From NCBI GenBank assembly GCA_030652575.1, contig JAUSQI010000050.1, positions 1-32,337 on the forward strand: a DNA stretch of 32,337 bases, given 5' to 3'. Under the pieces are notes generated by a model. It made no database searches and was not told where the DNA came from. It saw nothing but the letters and a program-made list of their open reading frames with translations. The position numbers and the translations under genes were made by a program. Source of the DNA: Stagnimonas sp. Its GTDB lineage: Bacteria > Pseudomonadota > Gammaproteobacteria > Nevskiales > Nevskiaceae. Below, piece by piece: positions 15,642 to 22,948 of this stretch. Each line of letters starts with the position of its first letter. Positions within the stretch are counted from its first letter, which is position 1.

Positions 15642-18038
15642 ATGAACAAACATCACGATCACGACACCAGCCATCACGGCCAATCTTCAGACGCGAAACC
15701 TGCTGCTGCGCATTCCTGCTGTGCCCATAAGCACGATCAACCGCAGCCAGGCGCGGGCGGCACTGTGTTGAAAGACCCGGTGTGCGGTATGACCGTCACC
15801 TCGCAGTCCGCCCACTCGCTTCAGCACGAGGGCAAGCCAGTCTACTTTTGCAGTGCAGGCTGCAAGACCAAGTTCGCTACCGATCCTGCCAAGTATTCGG
15901 CAGCCGCCAAGCCAGCTGTAGCGGCGGCTCCGCAGCCGGAGATTGCGGGCGCGATCTACACCTGCCCGATGCACCCTGAGATTCGACAGACTCATCCCGG
16001 CGACTGCCCCAAGTGCGGCATGGCGCTGGAACCCGAAATGCCGACGCTCGACGAAGGCGAAAACCCGGAGCTCGTCGACTTTCGCCGACGCTTCTTCTGG
16101 ACCTTGCCCCTGACGGTGATCGTGACCGTGCTCGCCATGGCCGGGCATCGCCTGCAATGGTTCGCCATGGACACCCAGAGCTGGATCGAACTGGTGCTCA
16201 CGGTGCCGATCGTGCTTTGGGCGGGCTGGCCGTTCTTTGTGCGCGGGGTGCAGTCAGTTCGCAATCGCAGCCCCAACATGTGGACGCTGATCGGCCTCGG
16301 CACCGCAGCCGCCTTCCTCTACAGCGTGGTGGCGACCCTTGCACCCGGCGTATTCCCCGTCTCCTTCGTGTCGATGGGCCGGGTGTCGGTCTACTTCGAG
16401 GCGGCGGCCGTCATCATCTCGCTGACGCTGCTCGGCCAGATACTGGAACTCAAGGCGCGCTCGCAAACCTCTGCCGCGATCAAGTCCCTGCTGGGCCTGG
16501 CGCCAAAGACGGCGCGCCGCATCAATGCCGATGGCGGCGAGGAGGATGTGCCGTTGACCCATGTCCACGTCGGCGACCTGCTGCGCGTGCGCCCCGGCGA
16601 AAAGGTGCCGGTGGATGGTGTCGTCACCGAAGGCGGCAGTGCGGTGGACGAATCGATGCTGACGGGTGAGCCGATGCCGGTCAGCAAGACGGTGGGCGAC
16701 AAGCTGATCGGTGCGACGCTCAACACTAGCGGCGCACTAGTGATGCGCTCGGAGAAAGTCGGCTCGCAGACCGTGCTGGCGAGTATCGTTCAGATGGTGG
16801 TGCAGGCGCAGCGCTCGAAGGCACCGATGCAGCGCATGGCCGATCAAGTCGCGGGCTATTTCGTGATGTCCGTCATCAGCATCGCGGTGCTGACCTTCGT
16901 GCTCTGGGGCGTTTTCGGGCCGGAGCCCAGTTGGGTCTATGGGCTCATCAATGCGGTGGCCGTGCTGATCATTGCCTGCCCCTGTGCGTTGGGGCTGGCG
17001 ACGCCGATGTCGATCATGGTCGCCACTGGCAAGGCCGCAACGCAGGGTGTGCTGTTCCGCGACGCGGCGGCTATCGAGAACTTCCGCAAGGTCGATACGC
17101 TGATCGTCGACAAGACCGGCACGCTCACCGAGGGCAAGCCGCGCTTCGATCGTGCCGTTGCCAGCGCAGGCTTCACCGAAGCCGAGGTGCTGCGTCTGGC
17201 AGCGAGCCTCGATCAGGGCAGCGAGCATCCCCTGGCCGATGCCATCGTTAAGTCAGCACGCGAGCAGAAGCTCACGCTCGACAAGGTGGATGGCTTCGAG
17301 TCCAGCACCGGTATCGGCGTGCGCGGCACGGTCAATGGCAAGTCGCTAGCCCTGGGTAACACCGGCCTGATGGAACAGCTCAAGGTATCCGTCGATGCGC
17401 TGACGGCACAGGCTGAGACCCTACGCAGTCAAGGTGCCAGCGTGATGTTTCTGGCCGTCGATGGTCAGCTCGCTGGCCTGCTGGCAGTCGCCGACCCGAT
17501 CAAGGCCAGCACCGCCGAGGCACTGGCGACGCTCAAGGCCTCGGGCCTGCGCGTCATCATGGCCACCGGAGATGGACTCACGACCGCCAAATCGGTAGCT
17601 GCCACTCTGGGTATCGACGAGATCTACGGCGAGGTGAAGCCCGCCGACAAGTTGGCACTGGTCGACCGGCTGCAGAAGGAAGGCCGCGTGGTGGCTATGG
17701 CAGGCGACGGCATCAATGATGCGCCGGCACTCGCCAAGGCCGACGTCGGCGTGGCCATGGGCACCGGCACCGATGTCGCCATGAACAGCGCCCAGGTGAC
17801 CCTCGTGAAAGGCGATCTGCGCGGCATCGCACAGGCACGTCTCATCTCGCAGCAAACCATCACCAACATGAAACAGAACCTTGGATTCGCCTTTGTCTAC
17901 AACGCGCTCGGCGTGCCGCTGGCGGCGGGCGTGTTGTATCCGCTCACGGGCTGGCTGCTGTCGCCGATGATCGCGGCACTCGCCATGAGCTTGAGCTCGG
18001 TGTCGGTCATCACCAACGCGCTGCGGCTGCGGCGATGA
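15642..18038 (+). CDS. copA: Cu(I)-exporting P1B-type ATPase
   Basis: A 798-residue P-type ATPase of the inner membrane, pumping Cu(I) out of the cytosol. The N-terminus is His-rich ([12 protein letters not shown]) and holds a YHS-like domain (KDPVCGMTV, then [11 protein letters not shown]) and a heavy-metal-binding domain ([17 protein letters not shown], then PKCGMALEP, about residues 106-131) in place of the common GMxCxxC domain. Core motifs are CPC at 446-448 in the transport helix, phosphorylated Asp490 in [17 protein letters not shown] of the nucleotide domain, and GDGINDAP. The Cu(I) selectivity residues YN and MSLSS appear in the last two helices. GGAG at 15631-15634 supports the ATG at 15642. 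The gene is divergent from a MerR regulator behind a CueR-like promoter and is followed after 10 bp by an AraC regulator. Confidence 0.95.
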   Translation: MNKHHDHDTSHHGQSSDAKPAAAHSCCAHKHDQPQPGAGGTVLKDPVCGMTVTSQSAHSLQHEGKPVYFCSAGCKTKFATDPAKYSAAAKPAVAAAPQPEIAGAIYTCPMHPEIRQTHPGDCPKCGMALEPEMPTLDEGENPELVDFRRRFFWTLPLTVIVTVLAMAGHRLQWFAMDTQSWIELVLTVPIVLWAGWPFFVRGVQSVRNRSPNMWTLIGLGTAAAFLYSVVATLAPGVFPVSFVSMGRVSVYFEAAAVIISLTLLGQILELKARSQTSAAIKSLLGLAPKTARRINADGGEEDVPLTHVHVGDLLRVRPGEKVPVDGVVTEGGSAVDESMLTGEPMPVSKTVGDKLIGATLNTSGALVMRSEKVGSQTVLASIVQMVVQAQRSKAPMQRMADQVAGYFVMSVISIAVLTFVLWGVFGPEPSWVYGLINAVAVLIIACPCALGLATPMSIMVATGKAATQGVLFRDAAAIENFRKVDTLIVDKTGTLTEGKPRFDRAVASAGFTEAEVLRLAASLDQGSEHPLADAIVKSAREQKLTLDKVDGFESSTGIGVRGTVNGKSLALGNTGLMEQLKVSVDALTAQAETLRSQGASVMFLAVDGQLAGLLAVADPIKASTAEALATLKASGLRVIMATGDGLTTAKSVAATLGIDEIYGEVKPADKLALVDRLQKEGRVVAMAGDGINDAPALAKADVGVAMGTGTDVAMNSAQVTLVKGDLRGIAQARLISQQTITNMKQNLGFAFVYNALGVPLAAGVLYPLTGWLLSPMIAALAMSLSSVSVITNALRLRR

Positions 18039-18048
18039 GGCAGCGCAC

Positions 18049-18819
18049 TTGAAGCTCGTGCCGCTGTCGTCATCGCCCAGCAGCGCGTTGGCTTGGGATG
18101 GCACCGCGCGCCTGGGACTCGGTTGGGGCCTGTTTGCCGGACGTGCGGGCCACAACCAGGCGCATGCGCACCACGCGGTGCAGATCGTGCTCTCCGAGAG
18201 CGAGCAGGCGCTTTGTGTCGCCGAGGCCGACTGGCAGACATGCCATGGCGCCATCCTCGCGCCGGACGTGCCGCATCGTCTGGCAGAAAGTGCGGCACCC
18301 GTGACCTTGCTGTATCTGGAGCCGGATTCGCCGCAAGGCCGCCAGGCCATGCAGGGACTGGTGTCAGGCTGGCGCGTACTGGATGCCGAGACCAGTGCGC
18401 GCGCATTGGCGGCGGCGCGGAGAGCCGGTGCCGAGCAAGTCGCGAGTGCGGTGTTGCAGCAGCTCTGCCCGGAAACCGAAGCCCATGAAGAACGCGAGCG
18501 CGACGCCGTGATTGAAGCCTTGATTGCTGCCTTGCCGCAACCGCTGCCAGCGCGGATCAGCGTCGCGGCACTCGCCGCGCGAGCGGGTCTTTCTGCCAGC
18601 CGGCTGCAACATCGTTTCCGATCCCACACTGGGATGGCCCTGCGTCCGTACCTGCGCTGGCGGCGCCTGCTCACTGCGATGGCCGCCGTGAGTCAAGGCA
18701 AGCAGCTGACCGACTCCGCATTCGAAGCCGGCTTTGCCGATGCCGCCCATTTTTCACGTACGTTTCGGCGCCACTTCGGCATCTCGCCGCGCGTGCTGCT
18801 GCAACTCAAGCCTGGTTAA
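18049..18819 (+). CDS. AraC-family regulator, cupin-type sensor (copy 1)
   Basis: A 256-residue regulator. The N-terminal half has a His-rich cupin-like strand pair (NQAHAHHAVQIVLSE, then CHGAILAPDVPHRL) that could bind a metal or small ligand. The C-terminal third is an AraC HTH: ISVAALAARAGLSASRLQHR, RPYLRWRRLLTAM, and AFEAGFADAAHFSRTFRR ending FGISPR. The start is TTG at 18049, with GAGG at 18037-18040 upstream; an in-frame GTG at 18058 is the alternative and no ATG is available. It lies 10 bp after copA on the same strand, so it may be co-transcribed. Its last bases overlap the convergent YheT gene by 14 bp. A paralog lies at 25249-25998, next to a fatty-acid-hydroxylase gene. The target is unknown. 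Confidence 0.87.
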   Translation: MKLVPLSSSPSSALAWDGTARLGLGWGLFAGRAGHNQAHAHHAVQIVLSESEQALCVAEADWQTCHGAILAPDVPHRLAESAAPVTLLYLEPDSPQGRQAMQGLVSGWRVLDAETSARALAAARRAGAEQVASAVLQQLCPETEAHEERERDAVIEALIAALPQPLPARISVAALAARAGLSASRLQHRFRSHTGMALRPYLRWRRLLTAMAAVSQGKQLTDSAFEAGFADAAHFSRTFRRHFGISPRVLLQLKPG

Positions 18820-19933
18820 GTCGGGTTGAAGTGAGCGCCGGTTTCCGATGCGAAACCTGGTGTCGCTCGAACGCATCCTGAATATGGCTTGCCAATCGTT
18901 TTTCCAGCCAGCAATAGGGACGTCCTCGCGCGTCGGCGCTCACGAAGCCCACGTGCCCACCACAGGCAGCCAGCTCCAGCGTCACCTCCGGCGACAAGGC
19001 ATCCGCAGTGGGGATGATGCCGGCAGTCATGAACGGATCATCTTCCGCATGGATCACCAGCGTCTGGCGGCGGATGTGCCTTAGAAACTGGGCGCAGGAA
19101 CTACGCTCGTAGTAGTCGTCCACGGTGCGGTAGCCCGCGAGCGGTGCGGTGTAGGCGCGGTCGAACTCGATGAAGTTTTGCGACGCGAATGCGGCCGCCA
19201 GATTGACCTGGGGTGACACCGGCACATGAGGGTGCTTGCGCCGCAGGGCGTCTTTCACCTCTTCGAGCAGACGTTTTTGGTAGATGCGCGACAGGCCGCC
19301 GCTCAAACGCTCGGCACAGGGCCGGATGTGGAACGGCACGGAGGCCACCGCAGCGATATTGATGGGAGCATTGCCACCCTCTTCCGCCAGGGCTTTGAGG
19401 GTGACGTTGCCGCCCAATGACCAGCCGACGGTAGCAATGAAAGTTGCAGGCTCGCGCGCACGCAGCAGACGCCACAGGTAACGCAGATCCTCCGTGTCGC
19501 CCTGGTTGTAGCAGCGATGCAGGAGATTGGGCTCTGGCCCCGCGCCGCGCAGCTGCAGGATGACTGTTCTCCAGCCGCGCGCGATCAGTTGGCAAGCCGT
19601 GCCGCGCAGATACTTGGAGTGGAAGCCGCCGGTGAGTCCATGCACCAGCACCGCCAGCGGGCCGTTGTGGTTGTGCTCGCCACTCCAACCCAGATCAACG
19701 AAGTCGCCGTCGTCGAGATCGAGTCTCTCCACTCGAAGCGGAAGCACTGGCACGGGGCGCAGCAACGCAGCCAAGGTTTGCAGATGCGCACCGGGAAGCA
19801 ACGGATGCGGGCGAAAAGTGCTCTGCACCACTTGGCCGTGCGCGGCAGCAAAGGCGCGGCGTCGAGCCCTCGCGGCGCTGGAGCTGACCCTGTCGAGCGC
19901 CAGCGATGGATGCAAGGCTGGCGCCGAGATCAC
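18806..19933 (-). CDS. YheT-family alpha/beta hydrolase
   Basis: A 375-residue member of the YheT/EMB8 hydrolase family. Hallmarks: FRPHPLLPGAHLQTL at the N-terminus, VLVHGLTGGFHSKYLRG (oxyanion region), GWSLGGNVTLKAL with the nucleophile Ser, HAEDDPF with the acid, and CGGHVGF with the catalytic His. The family is widespread and its natural substrate is poorly known, probably a lipid-like ester. The GTG at 19933 is preferred because it overlaps the stop of a 34-residue membrane peptide gene (GTGA), suggesting translational coupling. The tandem GTGs at 19831 and 19828, closer to the conserved region, are alternatives. The link with copper is positional only. Confidence 0.88.
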   Translation of the reverse strand: MISAPALHPSLALDRVSSSAARARRRAFAAAHGQVVQSTFRPHPLLPGAHLQTLAALLRPVPVLPLRVERLDLDDGDFVDLGWSGEHNHNGPLAVLVHGLTGGFHSKYLRGTACQLIARGWRTVILQLRGAGPEPNLLHRCYNQGDTEDLRYLWRLLRAREPATFIATVGWSLGGNVTLKALAEEGGNAPINIAAVASVPFHIRPCAERLSGGLSRIYQKRLLEEVKDALRRKHPHVPVSPQVNLAAAFASQNFIEFDRAYTAPLAGYRTVDDYYERSSCAQFLRHIRRQTLVIHAEDDPFMTAGIIPTADALSPEVTLELAACGGHVGFVSADARGRPYCWLEKRLASHIQDAFERHQVSHRKPALTSTRLNQA

Positions 19934-20034
19934 TTCCGCTGAAACGCTTTGACGATGAGCACGATCAGGGCGACGACGATCAGCGTGCCAACGATCATCC
20001 CGCCCCACATGCCGCCACCCATTCCTTCCATCAT
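19930..20034 (-). CDS. 34-residue Met/Gly-rich single-pass membrane peptide
   Basis: A small open frame in the 5' region of the hydrolase operon. It starts MMEGMGGGMWGGM, with five Met in the first 13 residues, continues into a hydrophobic helix of about 15 residues (IVGTLIVVALIVLIV), and ends KAFQRK, so the basic end would face the cytosol and the Met/Gly end the periplasm. GGAGAA lies a few bases upstream of the ATG, and a second ATG follows immediately. Its TGA overlaps the GTG of the hydrolase. Met-rich small membrane peptides of this kind occur in copper loci, but no function can be assigned. The good ribosome binding site, sensible topology and stop-start overlap support it as real. Confidence 0.65.
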   Translation of the reverse strand: MMEGMGGGMWGGMIVGTLIVVALIVLIVKAFQRK

Positions 20035-20106
20035 GTTGGTTCTCCTTGAGCTTTGAAGACGCCGCGTTTCAGCACGGCCGGTGTCTGCGGCAGGGTCTTT
20101 GTCGCC

Positions 20107-20325
20107 TCAAAGATTTCGGGCATGCCAGAAAGCATCTGCAAAGCAGCCAATGCCGATCAGCGCCAGCGCAATCGCATCGTTGTAAAAATGCTGTTGGCTG
20201 ATTCCCAGAAGCTGTCCCCCCGTCAGTTGGGTGAGCCAGGCACCCAGCAGGGCCAGAAATGCCAAGGACAGAAGAACTCTGCCGAGGCGGACGAACAGGG
20301 GCGTTGCACGATTAGTCGTGGACAT
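20107..20325 (-). CDS. Small two-helix membrane protein, unknown function
   Basis: A 72-residue protein with two hydrophobic segments, VLLSLAFLALLGAWL (about residues 17-31) and AIALALIGIGCFADAF (about 51-66), separated by a polar loop with LTGGQLLGISQQHFYND. It has no metal motif apart from a few His. It lies between the DUF305 gene and the 34-residue peptide gene on the same strand, so it probably belongs to that operon. Its ribosome binding site is weak (GGAT, ten bases upstream of the ATG). I do not recognise the family. Confidence 0.65.
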   Translation of the reverse strand: MSTTNRATPLFVRLGRVLLSLAFLALLGAWLTQLTGGQLLGISQQHFYNDAIALALIGIGCFADAFWHARNL

Positions 20326-20347
20326 TTTCTGATCCAGGGTTGGCGAT

Positions 20348-20373
20348 GCGGCTTGGAGGGATTTCCAAGCCGC
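20348..20373 (-). other. Intergenic stem-loop between the DUF305 and small membrane protein genes
   Basis: A perfect 9-bp inverted repeat, GCGGCTTGG (20348-20356) and CCAAGCCGC (20365-20373), encloses an 8-base loop. It lies just after the DUF305 stop in the direction of transcription. No T-run follows on either strand, so it is not a standard intrinsic terminator; mRNA processing or protection is possible. Confidence 0.55.
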
Positions 20374-20392
20374 GCGCTGCTGAGGTGACGGA

Positions 20393-20857
20393 CTACTTGG
20401 GCATCGACATGCCTGCTGGCATCGACTCGTTCGCCGGCATCTTCATGCCATCCCCCATGCTCGACTTGTTGGCCATCAGATACTTGTCAAAAGCTGCCGA
20501 TTCCTTGGTCTGGCCGACAACGATGGCCTTCGCCATCTTCACCATCTGCGGGCTCTTGCCGTTCTTGATCTGCGCCTTGGCCATGTCGATGCCCATCTGG
20601 TGATGCATCTTCATGTTCGCGGCGAAGTCATAGTCGACATTGCCGGTCATCGACATGCCTTCCATGTGCTTCATGCCGTCCATCTTGGAGTGATCCATCT
20701 TGGAGTGATCCATCGGCATCGACTTCTTGTCCATCGCCGATTTGTCATCTGCATTGGCGGCCATCGGCGCCAGGGCGAGCAGGCTGAGCGCGCAGACGGC
20801 GGCAAGCAGTGAAGATTTTTTGTGAGGGGTGCAAGTAGCTTGGGTTTGGGCTTTCAT
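20393..20857 (-). CDS. Exported DUF305 family protein, Met/His-rich
   Basis: A 154-residue protein with a signal peptide (hydrophobic segment about residues 16-35, cleavage probably after ANA). The mature N-terminus is packed with MDHSKM-type motifs (SMPMDHSKMDHSKMDGMKHM). The DUF305 four-helix region follows: FAANMKMHHQMGIDMAKAQI, then MVKMAKAIVVGQTKE. DUF305 is a ferritin-like fold family often found with copper genes. The C-terminus is again Met-rich (MPAGMSMPK). CTGGAG upstream of the ATG is a good ribosome binding site. Copper or another metal ion is the probable ligand, inferred from residues and context. It lies 68 bp downstream of the Csp gene. Confidence 0.88.
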   Translation of the reverse strand: MKAQTQATCTPHKKSSLLAAVCALSLLALAPMAANADDKSAMDKKSMPMDHSKMDHSKMDGMKHMEGMSMTGNVDYDFAANMKMHHQMGIDMAKAQIKNGKSPQMVKMAKAIVVGQTKESAAFDKYLMANKSSMGDGMKMPANESMPAGMSMPK

Positions 20858-20925
20858 GTTGAATCTCCAGAATTAGGCGGGGCCAAAGGTTCGCAAACCA
20901 GTCGGCCTCGCTGGGGTGTTACAGC

Positions 20926-21261
20926 TCAGCCCGCCATCGTCCGACAGGCTTTTGCACAAGCGGTGCAGGCTTCAGCGCAGGCGTTGCAATGCGCGTTGTC
21001 GTGCTTGGCGCACTCGGCGGCGCAGGCTTCGCAGATGTGTGCGCACAGAGCGCAGACTTCCTTGGCGTGCTCGCTGCCGCGTGACATGAAACCAGCGGCG
21101 AGACGGCAGATCGCCGCGCAGTCGATGTCGTTGCTGATGCAGGCTGCCATTGAGGCGACATGCTCTTCGTCGAGGCAGGCCGTTGCGCAATGGTCGCAGG
21201 CATCGGCGCAGGTGTTGCAAGCGTCGATGCAGTCCTTGTATTCCTGGGTTTGATGGGTCAT
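20926..21261 (-). CDS. Csp-type four-helix-bundle copper storage protein
   Basis: A 111-residue protein with 19 Cys arranged mainly as CxxC and CxxxC along helices: KDCIDACNTCADACDHCATA, then VCALCAHICEACAAEC and CNACAEACTACAKACRT. This is the pattern of the Csp family, whose members line a four-helix bundle with Cys and store many Cu(I) ions. There is no signal peptide, so it is the cytosolic (Csp3-like) type. The start ATG at 21261 has GGAG upstream; a longer open frame to 21444 is not needed and lacks family features. It is the first gene of the minus-strand block running to 18806 and is divergent from the hydroxylase gene at 21474. Confidence 0.92.
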   Translation of the reverse strand: MTHQTQEYKDCIDACNTCADACDHCATACLDEEHVASMAACISNDIDCAAICRLAAGFMSRGSEHAKEVCALCAHICEACAAECAKHDNAHCNACAEACTACAKACRTMAG

Positions 21262-21473
21262 GCGGTTCTCCGAGTCGGACTTGGATGGTGTTGTGAGACG
21301 TATCGCTGCGTCGGTGCGCTGACGAACCATTTCGCTAAATTCAGTAGACGCTCTGCACTTGAATGCGCGCTGATCGTAGTGCTTGGATCGGCAGGCGATC
21401 TGATGGCAGCTCAATCGTTCAAGACCTTGAGCTTTCAACCGCACATGCTCTCGTCACCGAAATGGAGAACCCC

Positions 21474-22361
21474 ATGCGCCCACTCATCCGCACTCTTGCC
21501 TATCCCCTGATCGCCGGCGGCCTCGGCATCGTGCTCGTCGCCATGGCCAGCCAGGGCGTTGTCTACTGGCCGCTGTTCCCACTGGTGGTGATCGTCGGCA
21601 TCAGCATCGTCGCGCTGCTCGAACGCATCGCGCCCTACGAGCCAGAGTGGAACCGCGATCGCGGCGATACCCGGGTCGATGCCCTACATCTCATCGTCAG
21701 TCACGCACTGATCCAGTCTGCCATCGCCATCTCGTTCGGCCTGCGGGCGCTGATGCCGGAAAACTTCGCACTCTGGCCCACGGCCGCACCCATGTGGGCG
21801 CAGGTGCTGCTGGCCGGGGCGATTATGGATTTAGGCCTCTACGCGATGCACCGCGCCAGCCACGCCAGCGGTTTTCTGTGGCGGCTGCATGCCCTGCATC
21901 ACAGCCCCGAACGCCTCTACTGGCTCAACGGGGGACGACGCCATCCGCTCTCCGCGCTGGTGCTGGCAGGGCCGGGGCTGACGGTGCTGTTTCTGCTCGG
22001 CGCCACACCGATCGCTGTGGGTGCCTGGCTCAGCTTCATGAGCATTCACCTCGCCTTTCAGCACGCTAATCTGGACTACAAGCTCGGACCGTTTCGCTAC
22101 GTATTCGGTGTGGCGGAAATGCACCGCTGGCACCACAAGCGCGAGTTCGAGGATGCGCAGGTCAACTTCGGCGAGGTGTGGCTGATCTGGGATCACCTGT
22201 TCGGCACCTTTCACGATGCGCCGAAGAGCCCTGGTAAGGGTGAGGTGGGGCTGCACGACCAGACGATCCCGCCGGGCTACTGGCAGCAATTGCGCTGGCC
22301 GTTCGAGCGCGCAGCAGTTACCACCACATCCGAACACCCGCCACAAAACGTCGCTCGTTGA
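21474..22361 (+). CDS. Membrane fatty-acid-hydroxylase/sterol-desaturase family protein (copy 1)
   Basis: A 295-residue membrane di-iron oxygenase-like protein. The His boxes are HRASH (126-130), HALHH (139-143) and HRWHH (217-221), with a further HLAFQH between the last two. Four or more hydrophobic segments surround them (for example PLIAGGLGIVLVAMAS and VVYWPLFPLVVIVGISIVAL). The family hydroxylates or desaturates lipids or other hydrophobic molecules; the substrate here is unknown. The ATG at 21474 is chosen over upstream starts because TGGAG precedes it and the first helix begins there. A near-twin lies at 26063-26929. The 3' end overlaps the convergent copB remnant by 44 bp. No metal sensor motif is apparent. 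Confidence 0.88.
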   Translation: MRPLIRTLAYPLIAGGLGIVLVAMASQGVVYWPLFPLVVIVGISIVALLERIAPYEPEWNRDRGDTRVDALHLIVSHALIQSAIAISFGLRALMPENFALWPTAAPMWAQVLLAGAIMDLGLYAMHRASHASGFLWRLHALHHSPERLYWLNGGRRHPLSALVLAGPGLTVLFLLGATPIAVGAWLSFMSIHLAFQHANLDYKLGPFRYVFGVAEMHRWHHKREFEDAQVNFGEVWLIWDHLFGTFHDAPKSPGKGEVGLHDQTIPPGYWQQLRWPFERAAVTTTSEHPPQNVAR

Positions 22362-22800
22362 CGGGATTGCCCTCGTCGCGGCTGCGGTCGGCAGTGCCTG
22401 CGAAGGCGCGCTCCCAGACGTAGCCCGCATACGGCGCAAACTTGCGGTGCAGCTCATAGCGCAGCCGCAAGCCGGCCTCGATGTTGCCGAGGCCCGCGCC
22501 TAGACCGCGTTCGTCCTCGGCCTTGCTATAGACATTGGATTCGATACTGGGCACCAAGATCAGGCGATTGGTAAAGCGCAGGTCATAGGCCGCTTTCAAG
22601 CGTGCCGAGAGTCGACCGTCGTCACCGACATAGCCCGTGGCTTCGACCTTGAACCAATAAGGTGCAATGCCCTCGACACCCGCCGCCAGCCAGGTGTGTG
22701 CACCGGCGCCGAAGTCTTGCCTGAGGCCGAGCTGCGTGCCCGAGAACGCGGTGTAGGGCCGCCACCACAGGGCCTCCCCACTGGTGGTGGGGTCCGAGCA
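22318..22800 (-). pseudogene. copB: 3' remnant of copB, copper resistance outer-membrane protein
   Basis: Reading leftwards, the frame encodes about 160 residues matching the C-terminal half of CopB/PcoB beta-barrel proteins: TQLGLRQDFGAGAHTWLAAG, GIAPYWFKVEATGYVGDDGR, LILVPSIESNVYSKAEDERG, GLRLRYELHRKFAPYAGYVW, and the terminal VAGVRMWW with an aromatic end suited to outer-membrane insertion. Homology fades near 22800, and an in-frame stop occurs at 22828-22830. The signal peptide, Met-rich N-terminus and first strands are missing. No credible start or ribosome binding site precedes it, so it is probably a broken gene left by a rearrangement next to the palindrome at 22857. The upstream boundary is approximate. 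Confidence 0.82.
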
Positions 22801-22856
22801 ACCGCAGCCTGTCCCAGCGTTTGATGGTCAGTTTTGGACACGCGCCAGTACGGCGG

Positions 22857-22876
22857 CACTCAGTCCGGACTGAGTG
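22857..22876. repeat. 20-bp perfect palindrome
   Basis: CACTCAGTCCGGACTGAGTG is self-complementary over all 20 bases. It lies between the copB remnant and the TonB receptor, about 73 bp upstream of the receptor ATG. It could be an operator for a dimeric regulator, or a recombination scar, since copB breaks off close by. On the minus strand GTGTCCA occurs on both sides of it (from 22882 and near 22841), resembling ends of insertion elements, but no transposase is present. Confidence 0.7.
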
Positions 22877-22902
22877 TGGACACAAAGCCTCGTCCTTTAG
22901 AA

Positions 22903-22917
22903 TGAGACTTGTTATTA
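22903..22917 (+). promoter_or_regulatory. Fur-box-like site upstream of the TonB receptor
   Basis: TGAGACTTGTTATTA matches the 7-1-7 Fur consensus TGATAATNATTATCA at 10 of 14 informative positions. It lies in a locally AT-rich stretch 31 bp upstream of the receptor ATG, where a repressor would block transcription. Iron repression is therefore plausible but unproven. Confidence 0.5.
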
Positions 22918-22948
22918 TTTGCGAACCACTCTTATTTGACGCCAAACC

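Noticed and set aside
20348-20373. Intrinsic terminator after the DUF305 gene
   Set aside because: The stem is good but no T-run follows on either strand, so it is listed only as a stem-loop.
21262-21444. N-terminal extension of the Csp gene to 21444
   Set aside because: The extra 61 residues lack family features and the ATG at 21261 has a good ribosome binding site.
22841-22882. Possible insertion-sequence terminal repeats (GTGTCCA on the minus strand)
   Set aside because: Only short matches, no transposase and no target duplication could be found, so no mobile element is claimed.
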